Below are positions 1-10,200 of a stretch of DNA of 64,000 bases, in pieces. Numbering within the stretch: position 1 is the stretch's first letter; each line of letters begins with the position of its first letter. A program made the translations under genes and the position numbers. The stretch is taken from assembly GCF_024707525.1 (NCBI RefSeq), contig NZ_CP062231.1, positions 1,178,001 through 1,242,000 of the forward strand. Direction: 5' to 3'. This DNA is from Rhizobium sp. TH2 (GTDB lineage: Bacteria; Pseudomonadota; Alphaproteobacteria; Rhizobiales; Rhizobiaceae). The notes below the pieces were generated by a model. It searched no databases. It was not told where the DNA came from and worked only from the letters and a program-made list of their open reading frames with translations.

Positions 1-43
1 GCGCGCCTTCGATTGTCTTTTTCTTGAGCTTGCCCCGCGCCAT
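1..43 (-). CDS. Start of an unidentified gene, cut by window edge
   Basis: Only about 14 codons are inside the window, reading leftward from an ATG at 43. An AAGGAG sequence lies six bases upstream, which favours this ATG over the one at 49. The visible peptide MARGKLKKKTIEGA is basic and lysine-rich. That is too little to assign a family. The gene is divergent from otsB. Confidence 0.4.
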   Translation of the reverse strand, partial: MARGKLKKKTIEGA

Positions 44-195
44 TCGCATCTCCTTGCCCGCTGCAATCCAGCATTTCACCAACGCGGATGGTTGAGGGCG
101 AGTTCCCGCGCGGCAATCGATGAGGAACGATTTGGCCCTCATGACGTTCGGAACCAATGCACGGCTACAGCTATGATGAGAGCAAGGAGCATGCC

Positions 196-1005
196 ATGGC
201 GGAACAGGCCCGGACAGTCCATCACCCCGCACCGCGTCACGAAATCTTCTCGACCAGCGAGGCACTGAACCAAATCCGCAACGAGCCCGAGGGCTGGGCC
301 GTGTTCCTCGATATCGACGGCTGTCTGCTCGATCTGGCGCCGACGCCGGACAGCATCGTGGTACCCGAGGGCTTGGCAACCGATATCGACCGCCTTTCCA
401 AACGGCTTGGCGGTGCGGTGGCGCTGGTCACCGGCCGGGCGCTGATTTATGCCGATGCGCTGTTCAAGCCCTTCGTCTTTCCCATCGCCGGCCTGCATGG
501 TGCGGAGATGCGCGGCCCCGACGGCAGTCGGATCTTTGCCGAGATTCCACCGGAATTCGAACGGCTGAAGGAAATTCTCGTGCTCGACACATCACGCATG
601 CCCGGCGTCCTGATCGAGGACAAGGGCGGGGCAGTGGCTGCGCACTACAGGCTGGCGCCGCAATTCGAGGAGGTTCTGGGTGAAAAGATGTCGGCCTTCG
701 CCAAGGCGGCCGGCCCAGGCTGGGCGCTGCAGCTCGGCAAGATGGTCTATGAAATCCGCCCCTCGCGCGCCAGCAAGGGCGACGCCGTGGAGCGCTTCCT
801 CCGCGAGCCGCCGTTTCTTGACCGGCTGCCGCTGGCCATGGGTGACGACCTGACGGATGAATCGATGTTTGCCGTGGTCAACGCCCGTGGCGGCCACTCG
901 ATCAGGGTCGGACGGGAGGAGGCGCCCACCTGTGCGCTGAGCACGATCATGTCTCCGGCGCATGTGCGCGATGCCATTGCGAAGCTCGGCCTGCTGGACG
1001 ATTAA
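196..1005 (+). CDS. otsB: Trehalose-6-phosphate phosphatase
   Basis: Cytoplasmic HAD-superfamily phosphatase that removes phosphate from trehalose 6-phosphate, the last step of OtsA/OtsB trehalose synthesis. The 269-residue product has family-typical length. It shows motif I (FLDIDGCLLDLAP), the TGR loop (LVTGR), GLHGAE, EIRP with a following SKG, and the Mg-binding GDDLTDE near the C-terminus. The start at 196 is chosen because AAGGAG lies six bases upstream; an in-frame ATG at 157 has no good ribosome site. The residue four after the nucleophilic Asp is Cys, where most family members have Thr. No otsA is visible nearby. The stop codon overlaps that of the convergent kinase gene. Confidence 0.9.
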   Translation: MAEQARTVHHPAPRHEIFSTSEALNQIRNEPEGWAVFLDIDGCLLDLAPTPDSIVVPEGLATDIDRLSKRLGGAVALVTGRALIYADALFKPFVFPIAGLHGAEMRGPDGSRIFAEIPPEFERLKEILVLDTSRMPGVLIEDKGGAVAAHYRLAPQFEEVLGEKMSAFAKAAGPGWALQLGKMVYEIRPSRASKGDAVERFLREPPFLDRLPLAMGDDLTDESMFAVVNARGGHSIRVGREEAPTCALSTIMSPAHVRDAIAKLGLLDD

Positions 1006-3266
1006 CCCGCTTGGCTGGCGCGGGCGGACGTTACCTGGCTTATCGCGCCTTCGAGATCCGTCTGCGTAAAGGGCTTGCGAAGGATAGGCAGCTTCAGCTT
1101 CGAATGTTCCGAAAGCTCGGAATAGCCGGTGGCGACGACAATCGGGATCGTGGGATGCGATGCCCGCACGATCTCGGCCAGTTGCAGGCCGGACATTCCG
1201 GGCATGGACTGGTCGGTCAGGAGCAGGTCGAAGGGCTCCGGTTCGTTCTCAAGCACGGAAAGGGCGGCCTGGCCGCTATGCGCGGAAACCGGCCGGTGGC
1301 CGAGTTCCTCCAACAGTTCCACCGTGCTCATCAGCACCAGCGCGTCGTCATCGACGCAGAGCACGCGGAGCTTCTGGTTCGGGCGGTCCTCGCCGCTCCC
1401 GATTCGCGCGGAGAGGGGTCGAGATACCTGTGCTGCCGGCAGCCATATCTCGACCGTCGTGCCGCTTCCCGGACTGCTTTGGATATCAAGCCATCCGCCG
1501 GATTGCTGGGCAAATCCATGCACCATGGAAAGTCCGAGGCCCGTGCCCTTGGCGACGCCTTTGGTGGTGAAGAAGGGCTCATGCGCGCGGGCGAGCGTCA
1601 CCTTGTCCATGCCCGCGCCGAAATCGATCACCGACAGGACGGCATAGTCGCCGGGCTCGAGCGGACGACGGTCGCCATTGGCGATTGTGCGCAGCGAGGC
1701 GTCGATCTCTATCGTGCCGCTTTCGCCAAGCGCGTCGCGCGCATTGACCACCAGGTTGAGAAGCGCCATTTCCAGCTGATGCGCATCGGCATGCGCCAGC
1801 ACGGGCTGGTCGGGAAAACTGGTCTCGATCCTGAACTGCGGACCGAGCGATCTCTGCAGCAGATCGTTCATGTCGGTTACGAGTTCGCCGACATCGACGC
1901 TTGCGGGGCTGAGATGCTGCTGTCGTGCGAATGACAGCATTCTCTGGGTGAGGTTCGCGCCGCGCCGCCCGGCCTCGAAAGCCGTCTCGACGAGACGCTG
2001 GAGCTTCGGATCATCCCCGACGCGCTTTTTCAGCAGTTCGAGATTGCCCATGATCACGGCGAGCAGGTTGTTGAAGTCGTGTGCGATGCCGCCGGTCAGC
2101 TGGCCCACGGCCTCCATCTTCTGCGCCTGGCGCAAGGCCGCCTCGGCATTCTTCCTTTTCGTCACATCGACCAGCCCGCCCAGGACCGCGACCCCGCCTC
2201 CGTCAGGGACTTCAAGCCGCGCCGAGGCATAGACGTCGATCGTCCGGCCGTTGGCGCCGAGAACCTGGAATTCGCCCTCGACGAAACCATCCTTGATCAG
2301 CATGGCCCGGAAGCCCTCGCGCCAATGCGCCGCCGCGTCGTCCGGCATGAACCGATCGAGCGGCTGGCCGATCATCGCGGCCCGCTCGACGCCAAGAAGA
2401 TTGAGGCAATCATCCGACACCTCGGTCATCTTGCCGGTCTCGGTCATCGAGAACAGCGGCATCGGCGTCTTGCGGTAGAGGCTGCGGAAGCGCTCCTCGC
2501 TTCGGCGCAACGCCTCGGATTCGCCTTCGGCCAGCACGGCAAAGCGCCGGTCGAAGATCGAGGCGATGAGGGCCAGGCCGAGGATGAAGAAGGTCGTGAC
2601 CGCCACGCCAAGCGCAAGGCTGAACTGGTCGAAACTCGTCGGGCCGGAGGTCATGTCCCTCGCGTGATGGGTCGTGTAGGTGGCCGCCCGCATGCCCGTA
2701 TAGTGCATGCCGGACACCGCAAAGCCCATGAAAACCGCGGCAAGTATCTTCTGACTGTGGCCCGTGCGTTCAAAGGCGAGCCACAGGGCGGCGATTGCCG
2801 CGGCGATGGCGATGAAAACCGAGATCGCGACCCAGAGCGGGTCGTAAGTCAGCATGGCGCGCATGCGCATCGCCGCCATGCCGGTATAGTGCATGCCCGC
2901 GATGCCGACGCCCATCAACGCGCCGCTCGATACGAGCGCCAGCAACCCGCCGTCCGACCGGCTGACCACGAAGAAGCCGATGCCGGTGACGACGATCGCC
3001 AGAACCAGCGACAGGACCGTGAGGCTGACATCGTAGGACACGTCCATGCCGGGCATGCTGTAAGCCAGCATGGCAACGAAATGCATGGCCCATATGCCGC
3101 CGCCCATGGCGAGAGCGGCGGTGACCAGCCAGTTCGCCGATGCGACGCGGCCAGTGGCCGCCTTGATGCGGCCAGCCAGATCCAGCGCGGTGTAGGACGC
3201 CGCGATTGCAATCAGTATCGAAAGAGTGACGAGCGTTGTGTCGTATGTACCCGAGAGCATGCGCAT
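1002..3266 (-). CDS. MHYT-domain hybrid sensor histidine kinase/response regulator
   Basis: A 754-residue membrane signalling protein. The first ~240 residues form seven hydrophobic segments holding three MHYT-type motifs ([28 protein letters not shown]), thought in this family to bind metal and sense small gases. A PAS domain follows (~255-370). Next is a HisKA/HATPase core with the phospho-accepting His near residue 396 (GGIAHDFNN) and an ATP lid (GTGLGLS). A C-terminal receiver domain has its acidic pocket at VDDD and phospho-Asp near residue 684 (LLTDQSMPG). The kinase has its own receiver, so its output partner is probably elsewhere. It lies 115 bases downstream of the metal ATPase on the same strand, but I see no reason to link them. 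Confidence 0.9.
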   Translation of the reverse strand: MRMLSGTYDTTLVTLSILIAIAASYTALDLAGRIKAATGRVASANWLVTAALAMGGGIWAMHFVAMLAYSMPGMDVSYDVSLTVLSLVLAIVVTGIGFFVVSRSDGGLLALVSSGALMGVGIAGMHYTGMAAMRMRAMLTYDPLWVAISVFIAIAAAIAALWLAFERTGHSQKILAAVFMGFAVSGMHYTGMRAATYTTHHARDMTSGPTSFDQFSLALGVAVTTFFILGLALIASIFDRRFAVLAEGESEALRRSEERFRSLYRKTPMPLFSMTETGKMTEVSDDCLNLLGVERAAMIGQPLDRFMPDDAAAHWREGFRAMLIKDGFVEGEFQVLGANGRTIDVYASARLEVPDGGGVAVLGGLVDVTKRKNAEAALRQAQKMEAVGQLTGGIAHDFNNLLAVIMGNLELLKKRVGDDPKLQRLVETAFEAGRRGANLTQRMLSFARQQHLSPASVDVGELVTDMNDLLQRSLGPQFRIETSFPDQPVLAHADAHQLEMALLNLVVNARDALGESGTIEIDASLRTIANGDRRPLEPGDYAVLSVIDFGAGMDKVTLARAHEPFFTTKGVAKGTGLGLSMVHGFAQQSGGWLDIQSSPGSGTTVEIWLPAAQVSRPLSARIGSGEDRPNQKLRVLCVDDDALVLMSTVELLEELGHRPVSAHSGQAALSVLENEPEPFDLLLTDQSMPGMSGLQLAEIVRASHPTIPIVVATGYSELSEHSKLKLPILRKPFTQTDLEGAISQVTSARASQAG

Positions 3267-3381
3267 GCGGCCTGTTTTAGCCAGTGTTCAGCTCAGCACA
3301 CTGATTCCATTGGAAGATCAGAATGCTCCAGCTTGTGGCTGAAAGCTAGAGTCCAGATGCTTCCGTACTATTCCACGCCCG

Positions 3382-5565
3382 CTATCGCCCCTTCCAGGCC
3401 AGCAGCCGCATGGCGTTCATGGTCACCAGCACGGTGGCGCCGGTATCGGCCAGGATGGCGGGCCAGAGGCCAGTCACGCCGATGATGGTTGTCACCAGGA
3501 ACACCGCCTTGAGGCCGAGCGCGACGGTGATGTTCTGCCATATATTGCCCATCGTCGCCTTGGACAGCGCCACCATGTTGGCGATATCCATGACCCGGCC
3601 GTGAAGCACGGCTGCATCCGCGGTTTCGAGCGCCACATCGGTGCCGCCGCCCATGGCGATGCCGATATCGGCTGCGGCCAGCGCCGGCGCATCGTTGATG
3701 CCGTCGCCGACCTTGGCGACGATCTCGCCGGCCGCCTGCTTCTCGCGCACGATCGCCTGCTTGTCCTCCGGCAACAGGCCGGCGCGAACCTCGATGCCGA
3801 GCTTGGCGCCGATCGCCCGCGCGGTCCGTTCGTTGTCGCCGGTCAGCATGACAGTTGAAATGCCCGCCGCCTTGAGTGCCGCAAGACCGGCTTCGGCATC
3901 GGCGCGCGGCTCGTCGCGAATGGCGATCAGGCCCACCGGTACCCCGGCTGCGATAAGCACGGACACGGTCTGGCCCTCGGCATTAAGGCTGTCGATCCGC
4001 GCCTTGGTCGCTTCGTCAAGGGCATGTCCCTCGTCCGCCGCCTTGGGCGACAACAGCGCCACCGGCTCGCCGCCGACCGACCCCGTGACGCCCTTGCCGG
4101 GCAGCGCTTTGGCAGCCATGGCAGGCGGGATAGGTGCCTTCAATTCTTTTGCTTTGGCGAGGATCGCGACGGCCAGCGGGTGGCTGGAGCCGCTTTCGAG
4201 TGCCGCCGCCAACGACAGAATCTTGTCCTCTGCCCGGCCGAGGCCGACTACGTCGGTGACGACAGGCTTGCCCTCGGTCAGCGTGCCCGTTTTATCGAGC
4301 GCCACCAGCGTCACCCGGCGGAAGGACTCGATGACCGCGCCGCCCTTGATCAGCAAACCGCGCCGAGCGCCGGCCGAAAGGCCAGCCGCAATCGCCGCCG
4401 GCGTCGAAATCACCAGCGCGCAGGGGCAGCCGATCAGCAGGATGGCGAGGCCCTTGTAGATCCATTCATCCCACGAACCGGCGAAGAACAGCGGCGGAAC
4501 CAAAGCGACCAGTGCGCCCGCGACCAGCACGCCCGGCGTATAGTAGCGCGAGAAGCGGTCGATGAAGCGCTCGGTCGGCGCCTTGCTCTCCTGCGCTTCC
4601 TCGACCAGCCGCACGACCCGCGCGATGGTGTTGTCGCTTGCGGCAGCGGTGACGCGCACCTTGAGCACCGTGTCGGAATTGATCGTGCCGGCGAAGACGG
4701 TGTCGCCCGGCCCCTTGGATTTCGGCACGCTCTCGCCGGTGACTGGGGCTTCATTGATTGCCGACGAACCCTCGACGATGACGCCATCTGCGGCGATACG
4801 ATCGCCGGGGCGAACGAGGATTATCGCACCCGGTTGAAGGGCTTCGGCGGACACTTCGCGCGTTGCGCCGTTCTGCTCGACCAGTGCATTCCTCGGCACG
4901 AGATCGGTCAGGCCGCGTATGCTGGCGCGCGCACGGCTGGCTGCAACGCCTTCCAGCAACTCGCCGACAAGGAAGAGGAAGACGACCATCACCGCCTCTT
5001 CGACCGCGCCGATGAACAGCGCGCCGACGGCGGCGATCGTCATCAGCATTTCGATAGAGAAGGGTGTGCCGGCCATAGCTGCTGCAAGCGCGCGCCGCGC
5101 GATCGGCACCAGCCCGACCAGGAGCGCCGGCACGAAGATCCAGTTCGGCACCGAGGGCAGGGCGAGATGCGCGAGATAGGTGACGACAAGCGCGGCGCCC
5201 GTGATGCCGGTCAGCACCGCCTTCCTGGTCTTCCACCACGGCCCGTCGCCGAATTCGAAATGCGAATGCTCGTGCCCGCCGTCATCGCCGTGGTCACGGC
5301 CTTCGTGATCGTGTCCGGCTTGGCTCGGCGGGGCTTTGCCGCCCGCTGGCGCAATCGAATATCCGAGCGCCTTGACCTGCTGCTCCACCGCGCCACGCGC
5401 GAAATTGGGCCCCGGCAAAACCGTCAGCGTGCCGCTCGCCAGCGAGACGCCCGCCTCCTCGACACCGGGCAACCGGTTGACGGCGGTCTCGATCTTGGAG
5501 ACGCAACTCGCGCAATCCATGCCGCCGATGCGGTACTTGAGTTTTGTGGCGTGATTCTCCGACAT
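3382..5565 (-). CDS. zntA: Zn/Cd/Pb-type P1B heavy-metal ATPase exporter
   Basis: A 727-residue inner-membrane efflux pump. Domains in order: an HMA metal-binding domain with GMDCASC (Cys18/Cys21); a His-rich linker around residues 85-110 (repeated HD/HEH), consistent with Zn or Cd; four transmembrane helices; the A-domain TGES; the CPC metal-site motif in GCPCALVIS near residue 380; the phosphorylated Asp in DKTGT near 425; the SSHP ATP-site motif; and GDGINDAPALA. The CPC motif plus the His-rich linker points to the divalent Zn/Cd/Pb branch rather than Cu. The promoter has a MerR-family layout (see 5596-5626). No MerR gene is adjacent. The symbol is by family; cadA is an equally valid name. 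Confidence 0.9.
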   Translation of the reverse strand: MSENHATKLKYRIGGMDCASCVSKIETAVNRLPGVEEAGVSLASGTLTVLPGPNFARGAVEQQVKALGYSIAPAGGKAPPSQAGHDHEGRDHGDDGGHEHSHFEFGDGPWWKTRKAVLTGITGAALVVTYLAHLALPSVPNWIFVPALLVGLVPIARRALAAAMAGTPFSIEMLMTIAAVGALFIGAVEEAVMVVFLFLVGELLEGVAASRARASIRGLTDLVPRNALVEQNGATREVSAEALQPGAIILVRPGDRIAADGVIVEGSSAINEAPVTGESVPKSKGPGDTVFAGTINSDTVLKVRVTAAASDNTIARVVRLVEEAQESKAPTERFIDRFSRYYTPGVLVAGALVALVPPLFFAGSWDEWIYKGLAILLIGCPCALVISTPAAIAAGLSAGARRGLLIKGGAVIESFRRVTLVALDKTGTLTEGKPVVTDVVGLGRAEDKILSLAAALESGSSHPLAVAILAKAKELKAPIPPAMAAKALPGKGVTGSVGGEPVALLSPKAADEGHALDEATKARIDSLNAEGQTVSVLIAAGVPVGLIAIRDEPRADAEAGLAALKAAGISTVMLTGDNERTARAIGAKLGIEVRAGLLPEDKQAIVREKQAAGEIVAKVGDGINDAPALAAADIGIAMGGGTDVALETADAAVLHGRVMDIANMVALSKATMGNIWQNITVALGLKAVFLVTTIIGVTGLWPAILADTGATVLVTMNAMRLLAWKGR

Positions 5566-5595
5566 TTCCCGGCCTTTCGATCTATCGATGAAGGA

Positions 5596-5626
5596 CGTGT
5601 AGCACCTCTAGTAACTAGAGGTTCAA
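5596..5626 (-). promoter_or_regulatory. MerR-family-type promoter/operator of the metal ATPase
   Basis: Read on the minus strand, a -35 TTGAAC (5626-5621) and a -10 TACACG (5601-5596) are 19 bp apart. The spacer is filled by a perfect dyad with nine-base arms (ACCTCTAGTAACTAGAGGT, 5604-5622). An over-long 19-20 bp spacer carrying a dyad is the hallmark of promoters activated by MerR-family metal sensors (ZntR, CadR, CueR), which untwist the spacer. The promoter lies about 30 bases before the ATPase start. The sensor gene must be elsewhere. Confidence 0.8.
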
Positions 5627-5664
5627 GAGGGAAAACAGAAAAACACGCTCTCCGACCGCAGTGA

Positions 5665-7144
5665 TCAGTTGCGCCTTATGCGACCACAGATAATGAAGGC
5701 CAGCGTAATCCAGAACCCGAAGACGAACTGGTGAACGAAGTAATAGTCGATGACCTGATTGTGCAACTCGTAGACAAAGTCACACAAAGCGAAAGCGGCG
5801 CCCGAGAGAACGCAGATGAAGGCGTAAGCAATCAGGGGGTGATGCTGCAATTTTCGTGAGATGAGGATGGCAAGAAATGCAAGGATCGGGGTTAGCGAAT
5901 ACAGGAAAGTGATAATGTGGGTCTTCGCGTCAAGCAGGCTACTTGTATCGCTGAGCGAAAACGACACGGATGCTTCGATAACGTTATAGATTTCATGCAG
6001 AATGAAGGACATCGCAAACTGCATCGCTGCCACCGTGGCGATCGATTGAAACGGCGTCTCGATATGGTGATAGGCGCGCCGTCGGAGCGGATAGACGCTG
6101 ACCGCGAGCAGAAGCGGCAGCGTGAAGGCCATGGTGAATTTCAATGAAAGGCGAATGCAGCCAGTCGTGTCGGACCAAAAGAATCCGTATCTCGTTTCCA
6201 CTATGGCCCCGACCAATGGGCACACGGAGATGAAGAGCGCCATCAGCATGATATAGACGACCGCCGAGGCGGCGACCCGGGTGAAGCGCGTCCTGATATG
6301 CGGCGGAGCCGGAAGTCCGAGTGCGATCTTCAGGTCATTGTTCGCCTGGGTAAAGCCGTCATCGAGGATAGAGCCTCTGATAGCCCAGAGCATCTGATAA
6401 GAAAGGCGCCCGGCGTCCTTCCTGGATACATACTCCTCCGGCACCGGACACTCGCCTTTCACTGCCTCGAGCTTTACCCTGGCCGCGTCATAGCTGTTGC
6501 CGGATACCTGCATCAGGGCGGTCGCGGTCGAACGCGCTCCGGTGTCGATCAGGGAATATATTCCCGATGAGCGGATGATCGCATCCCGTAGATATAGAAG
6601 CCACGTCTGCACCCGATCGCCGAACAGCAGCAGAAAGACATGAAGACGAAAAGCGGCTCGAACCACGAGGGAATGGCGGCAAACAAGGCTTCGACGGACG
6701 GTTTCAGGTCCTGCGACGCAGATTTCTTGACATACTCGCCGAGGAGCTTTCGTACGGTGCTCAGTACGTTGCCTGAATCCAGCGCAACCGCTGCATAGAG
6801 AACCGATATCGTCCCGGAGAAGAACAGGTAGACGACCGAGAATGCGGCCTTCGATATGACCTTGTCGAGCGGGAAGAAGCTCGACGGTGAGTCCACCGAG
6901 GGCTTCCCCTTCGCCCTGACGAGGTCGATCGACAGGAAAAATATGATGCCTGCCGTCAACAGGACGACCAGAAGCCGCGGAATATCGATGCCCGGCGCGT
7001 TGGCGAGGACCTCGGCCGCCTCTACCGGCATGCCTGCGCTTTCGGGCAATCGGCCAGTGCCGGCGGGGCGACCTGCACCTGTATGACCGTGATACCGAGA
7101 AAGAGCAGGAAGAATATCGCGAGAGTTTTTATTGTGTGAGACAT
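5665..7144 (-). pseudogene. Disrupted polytopic membrane-protein gene (two frameshifts)
   Basis: Three consecutive reading frames on the minus strand look like pieces of one gene. Piece 1 (7144-7022) encodes a clean signal-peptide-like start (MSHTIKTLAIFFLLFLGI) ending in PALADCPKAQAC, then stops. Piece 2 continues in another frame from about 7032 to ~6610, with helices around PRLLVVLLTAGIIFFLS and FSVVYLFFSGTISVLYAA. Piece 3 (from ~6600 to 5665) has six further hydrophobic helices and ends IICGRIRRN. At both junctions the upstream frame loses protein-like character exactly where the next frame gains it. I recognise no family. Real decay or sequencing indels are both possible; alternatively piece 2 could start at its own ATG near 7032. 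Confidence 0.55.
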
Positions 7145-7252
7145 GCGCCAATTCTCCAAAGTTTCACCGGTCATACACCAATTACGCGATGTTTTCAACG
7201 ATAAACTTCAGGGGTTGTATTTGGTTGCATGCCGTCGGTGGGAGCGGATCCC

Positions 7253-10200
7253 TCAGCTCGCCTCGCGCAACTGCTCCGCCGTCTGCAGATCGACGCTCAC
7301 CAGCGTCGAGACGCCCTGTTCGGCCATGGTGACGCCGTAGAGGCGGTTCATGCGGGCCATGGTGATGGGGTTGTGGGTGATGATCAGGAAGCGGGTTTCG
7401 GTGGTCGCCGCCATCTCGTCCATCAGGTTGCAGTAGCGCTCGACATTGTGGTCGTCGAGTGGTGCGTCGACTTCGTCGAGCACGCAGATCGGCGCGGGAT
7501 TGGTCAGGAACACGGCGAAAATCAGCGCCATGGCGGTCAGCGCCTGCTCGCCGCCGGAGAGCAGCGTCATGGTCTGCGGTTTCTTGCCGGGCGGGCGGGC
7601 GAGGATTTCGAGGCCCGCTTCGAGCGGATCGTCGCTTTCGATCAGTTGCAGCTCGGCCTCGCCACCGTTGAAGAGGTGGGTGAACAGCCGCTTGAACTGG
7701 GTATTGACGACGTCGAAGGCGTTCATCAGCCGCTCTCGGCCCTCGCGGTTCAAATTCTGGATCGCGGTGCGCAGCTTGCGGATGGCGTCGATGATGTCGT
7801 CGCGCTCGCGCACCAGATTGTCGAGCTGGCTGGTGAGTTCGGCCTGTTCTTCCTCGGCGCGCAGATTGACGGCGCCGAGCCGTTCGCGCTCCATCTTCAC
7901 CCGTTCGAGTTCGATCTCGATAGCGCGGGTGTCGGGCAGGGGGGCATCAGGCGCCAGCCCCGTCAGGCGCAGCACCAGATGCGGCTCGGTATCGAGCGTC
8001 TCGCGGATGCGTGTCTCCTGGGCGATGCGCCAGTCGCGCGCCGAGACCAGCCGTTCCTCGGCGCGGCCACGGCGTTCGCGGGCTTCGGCGAGCAGCGCCA
8101 GCGCGTCGCGGGCGATGCGATCGGTCTCGCGCTGCTGGTTTTCCTGGGCGGCCAGCTTGTCGGCGGCTTCCTTGCGCGCGGCTTCGGCCTTGGCGATGGC
8201 ATTCATCAGGTTGAAGCGCTTTTCCTCGAATTCCTCGGGCGCTGCCAAGAGGTCCTCGAGTTCGATGCGGGTCTCTTCCTCGCGCTCGGTCAGCGTGGCG
8301 ATCTGGCGGGCGGCACTCGCCTCGCGGTCGCGCCACACCTGTCGCTCGGCGGAGATGGCGGAAATCCGGCGGCGGCGGGCATCGTTTTCGCGCGCTTCGG
8401 CGTCGTTCAGCGCGCGCGCTTCGGTGAGCGCCGCGCGTCTTTCGGCGACGAGGATACCCTGTTCGCGCAGCCGCAGCTCGAGGCCCGAGAGATCAGGCGC
8501 CTCGGCCAGCGTGATCCGCGCGTCTTCCTCCGATATGCCGAGTTCTTCCATCTGGCTGTCGAAGCCCGCAATCTGCTGGCTCACACTGTCCTTGCGGCGG
8601 ATGAGATCGGCGGCGGCGCGCTCGGCCTGTAGTGCCGCCTCACGGGCCTCGGTCAGCTTGCGAGCGAGCAGGCGCACCCTGTCGCGGTTGGAGTTCAGCC
8701 GCTCCTCGCCGATGCGGACCTGATCGGTGGCGCCGTCGAGCCGGCTTTCGCAGTCCTCAAGCAGGATACGTGCTTCCTCGGCCTCGGATTCCAGCGCCTT
8801 CAGCCGGTTCTTCTGCTGAAGACGGAGTGCCGCGGCACTCGGCGCGCCGGCGCGGGTGACATGCCCGTCCCAGCGCCAGACGGTGCCCTGTCGCGACGCC
8901 AGCCGCTGGCCCGGTGAGAGCTTGAGACGGAGCGCATCGCCATCGCCGTCATCGACAAGCCCGGTCTGGCGCAGGCGGCGATGGAGTTCGGCGGGCGCAC
9001 GGACATGATCGATGAGCGGCGTGGCACCGGCGGGCAGGGCAGGATCGCTCTCGCCATTGCCTGGCATCGACCAGAAGGCCGACGCGGCCGGATCGAGCGC
9101 CGAGTCGAGATCGTCGCCCAGCACCGCGCCGAGGGCGGCTTCCAGCCCCGGATCAGGGGATATCTGCTCGGAAACCGGCGTATGTGCGCCAGTGCCGCCG
9201 GCGGTCAGCATCCGCTCGATCGTCGCCGCCTCGGTCTCGACAGCGCGCAGCCTGCCACGCGCATCTTCCACCGGTTTTCGCGCCTCCTGCTGCGCGACAC
9301 GAGCCTCGTTCAGCGCGCGCTCGGCATGCGCCTGCGCCTTCTCGCCATCGTCGTGTGCGAGCTCGGCGGCCTCAAGCTCAGCCTCTTTCTCGGCGGGATC
9401 GGGCAGGGCGGAGAGCTTGGCTTCGACCGCCGTCAGTTCCTCGCGAGCATCGGAGATCTGCCGTTCGAGCCTGAGCCGGCGCTGCGCGAGGTCGGCAAGG
9501 AAGCGTTCGAGCTGCTGGCGGGTGGCGGCGGCTTCGGCGCGTTCGGCTGTCAGCGCCTGCATGATGGCTTCGGCCTCGGTCACCTCGGCCGTGGCGCCAG
9601 CCAAGGCCTCCGCCAGTTCGGCGGCGCGTTCGGCGGCATTCTCCAAGCCTTCGCGGAGTTCCTGCTCCTCCTCGTCGAGGCGGGTGACGATCGAGGCATT
9701 GCCCGAGATCATCTGCCGCTCGCGCTCGATATCGGCGGCGAGCTGGGTGATCCGGCGTTCGAGTTCCTGCCGCCGGGTCTCCAGCCGGCGCATGTCTTCC
9801 TCAAGCTGGCCGCGCGCGATCGTCAGGCGCTGCAATCCGGCGGCAGCCTGTGCCTCGGCCTCGCGCAGTTCCGGCAGCTTGAGGCCGTGGACGGCCTGAT
9901 CCTTCGCTGCTTCCATTTGCGCCTGCGCCTTTTCGGCGACGAGATTGGTGGCCTGGTTCAGCGCGCTTTCGGCCTCACCCTCGGCGCTTTTCGCCTGTGC
10001 CCAGCGGATGTGGAGGAGCTTGGCTTCCTCGGCGCGGATCGAGGCGGAAAGCTGCTTGTAGCGATTGGCCTGCCGCGCCTGGCGCTTGAGGCTTTCGATC
10101 TGGGTCGACAGCGTGGTGGTGACGTCTTCCAGCCGTTCGAGATTGGTCTCGGCGGCCTTGAGCCTGAGTTCCGCCTCGTGCCGACGCGAATGCAGGCCGG

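Noticed and set aside
4024..5664. 546-codon plus-strand frame opposite the metal ATPase
   Set aside because: Antisense shadow of a confidently identified gene with low-complexity Arg/Gln/Asp content.
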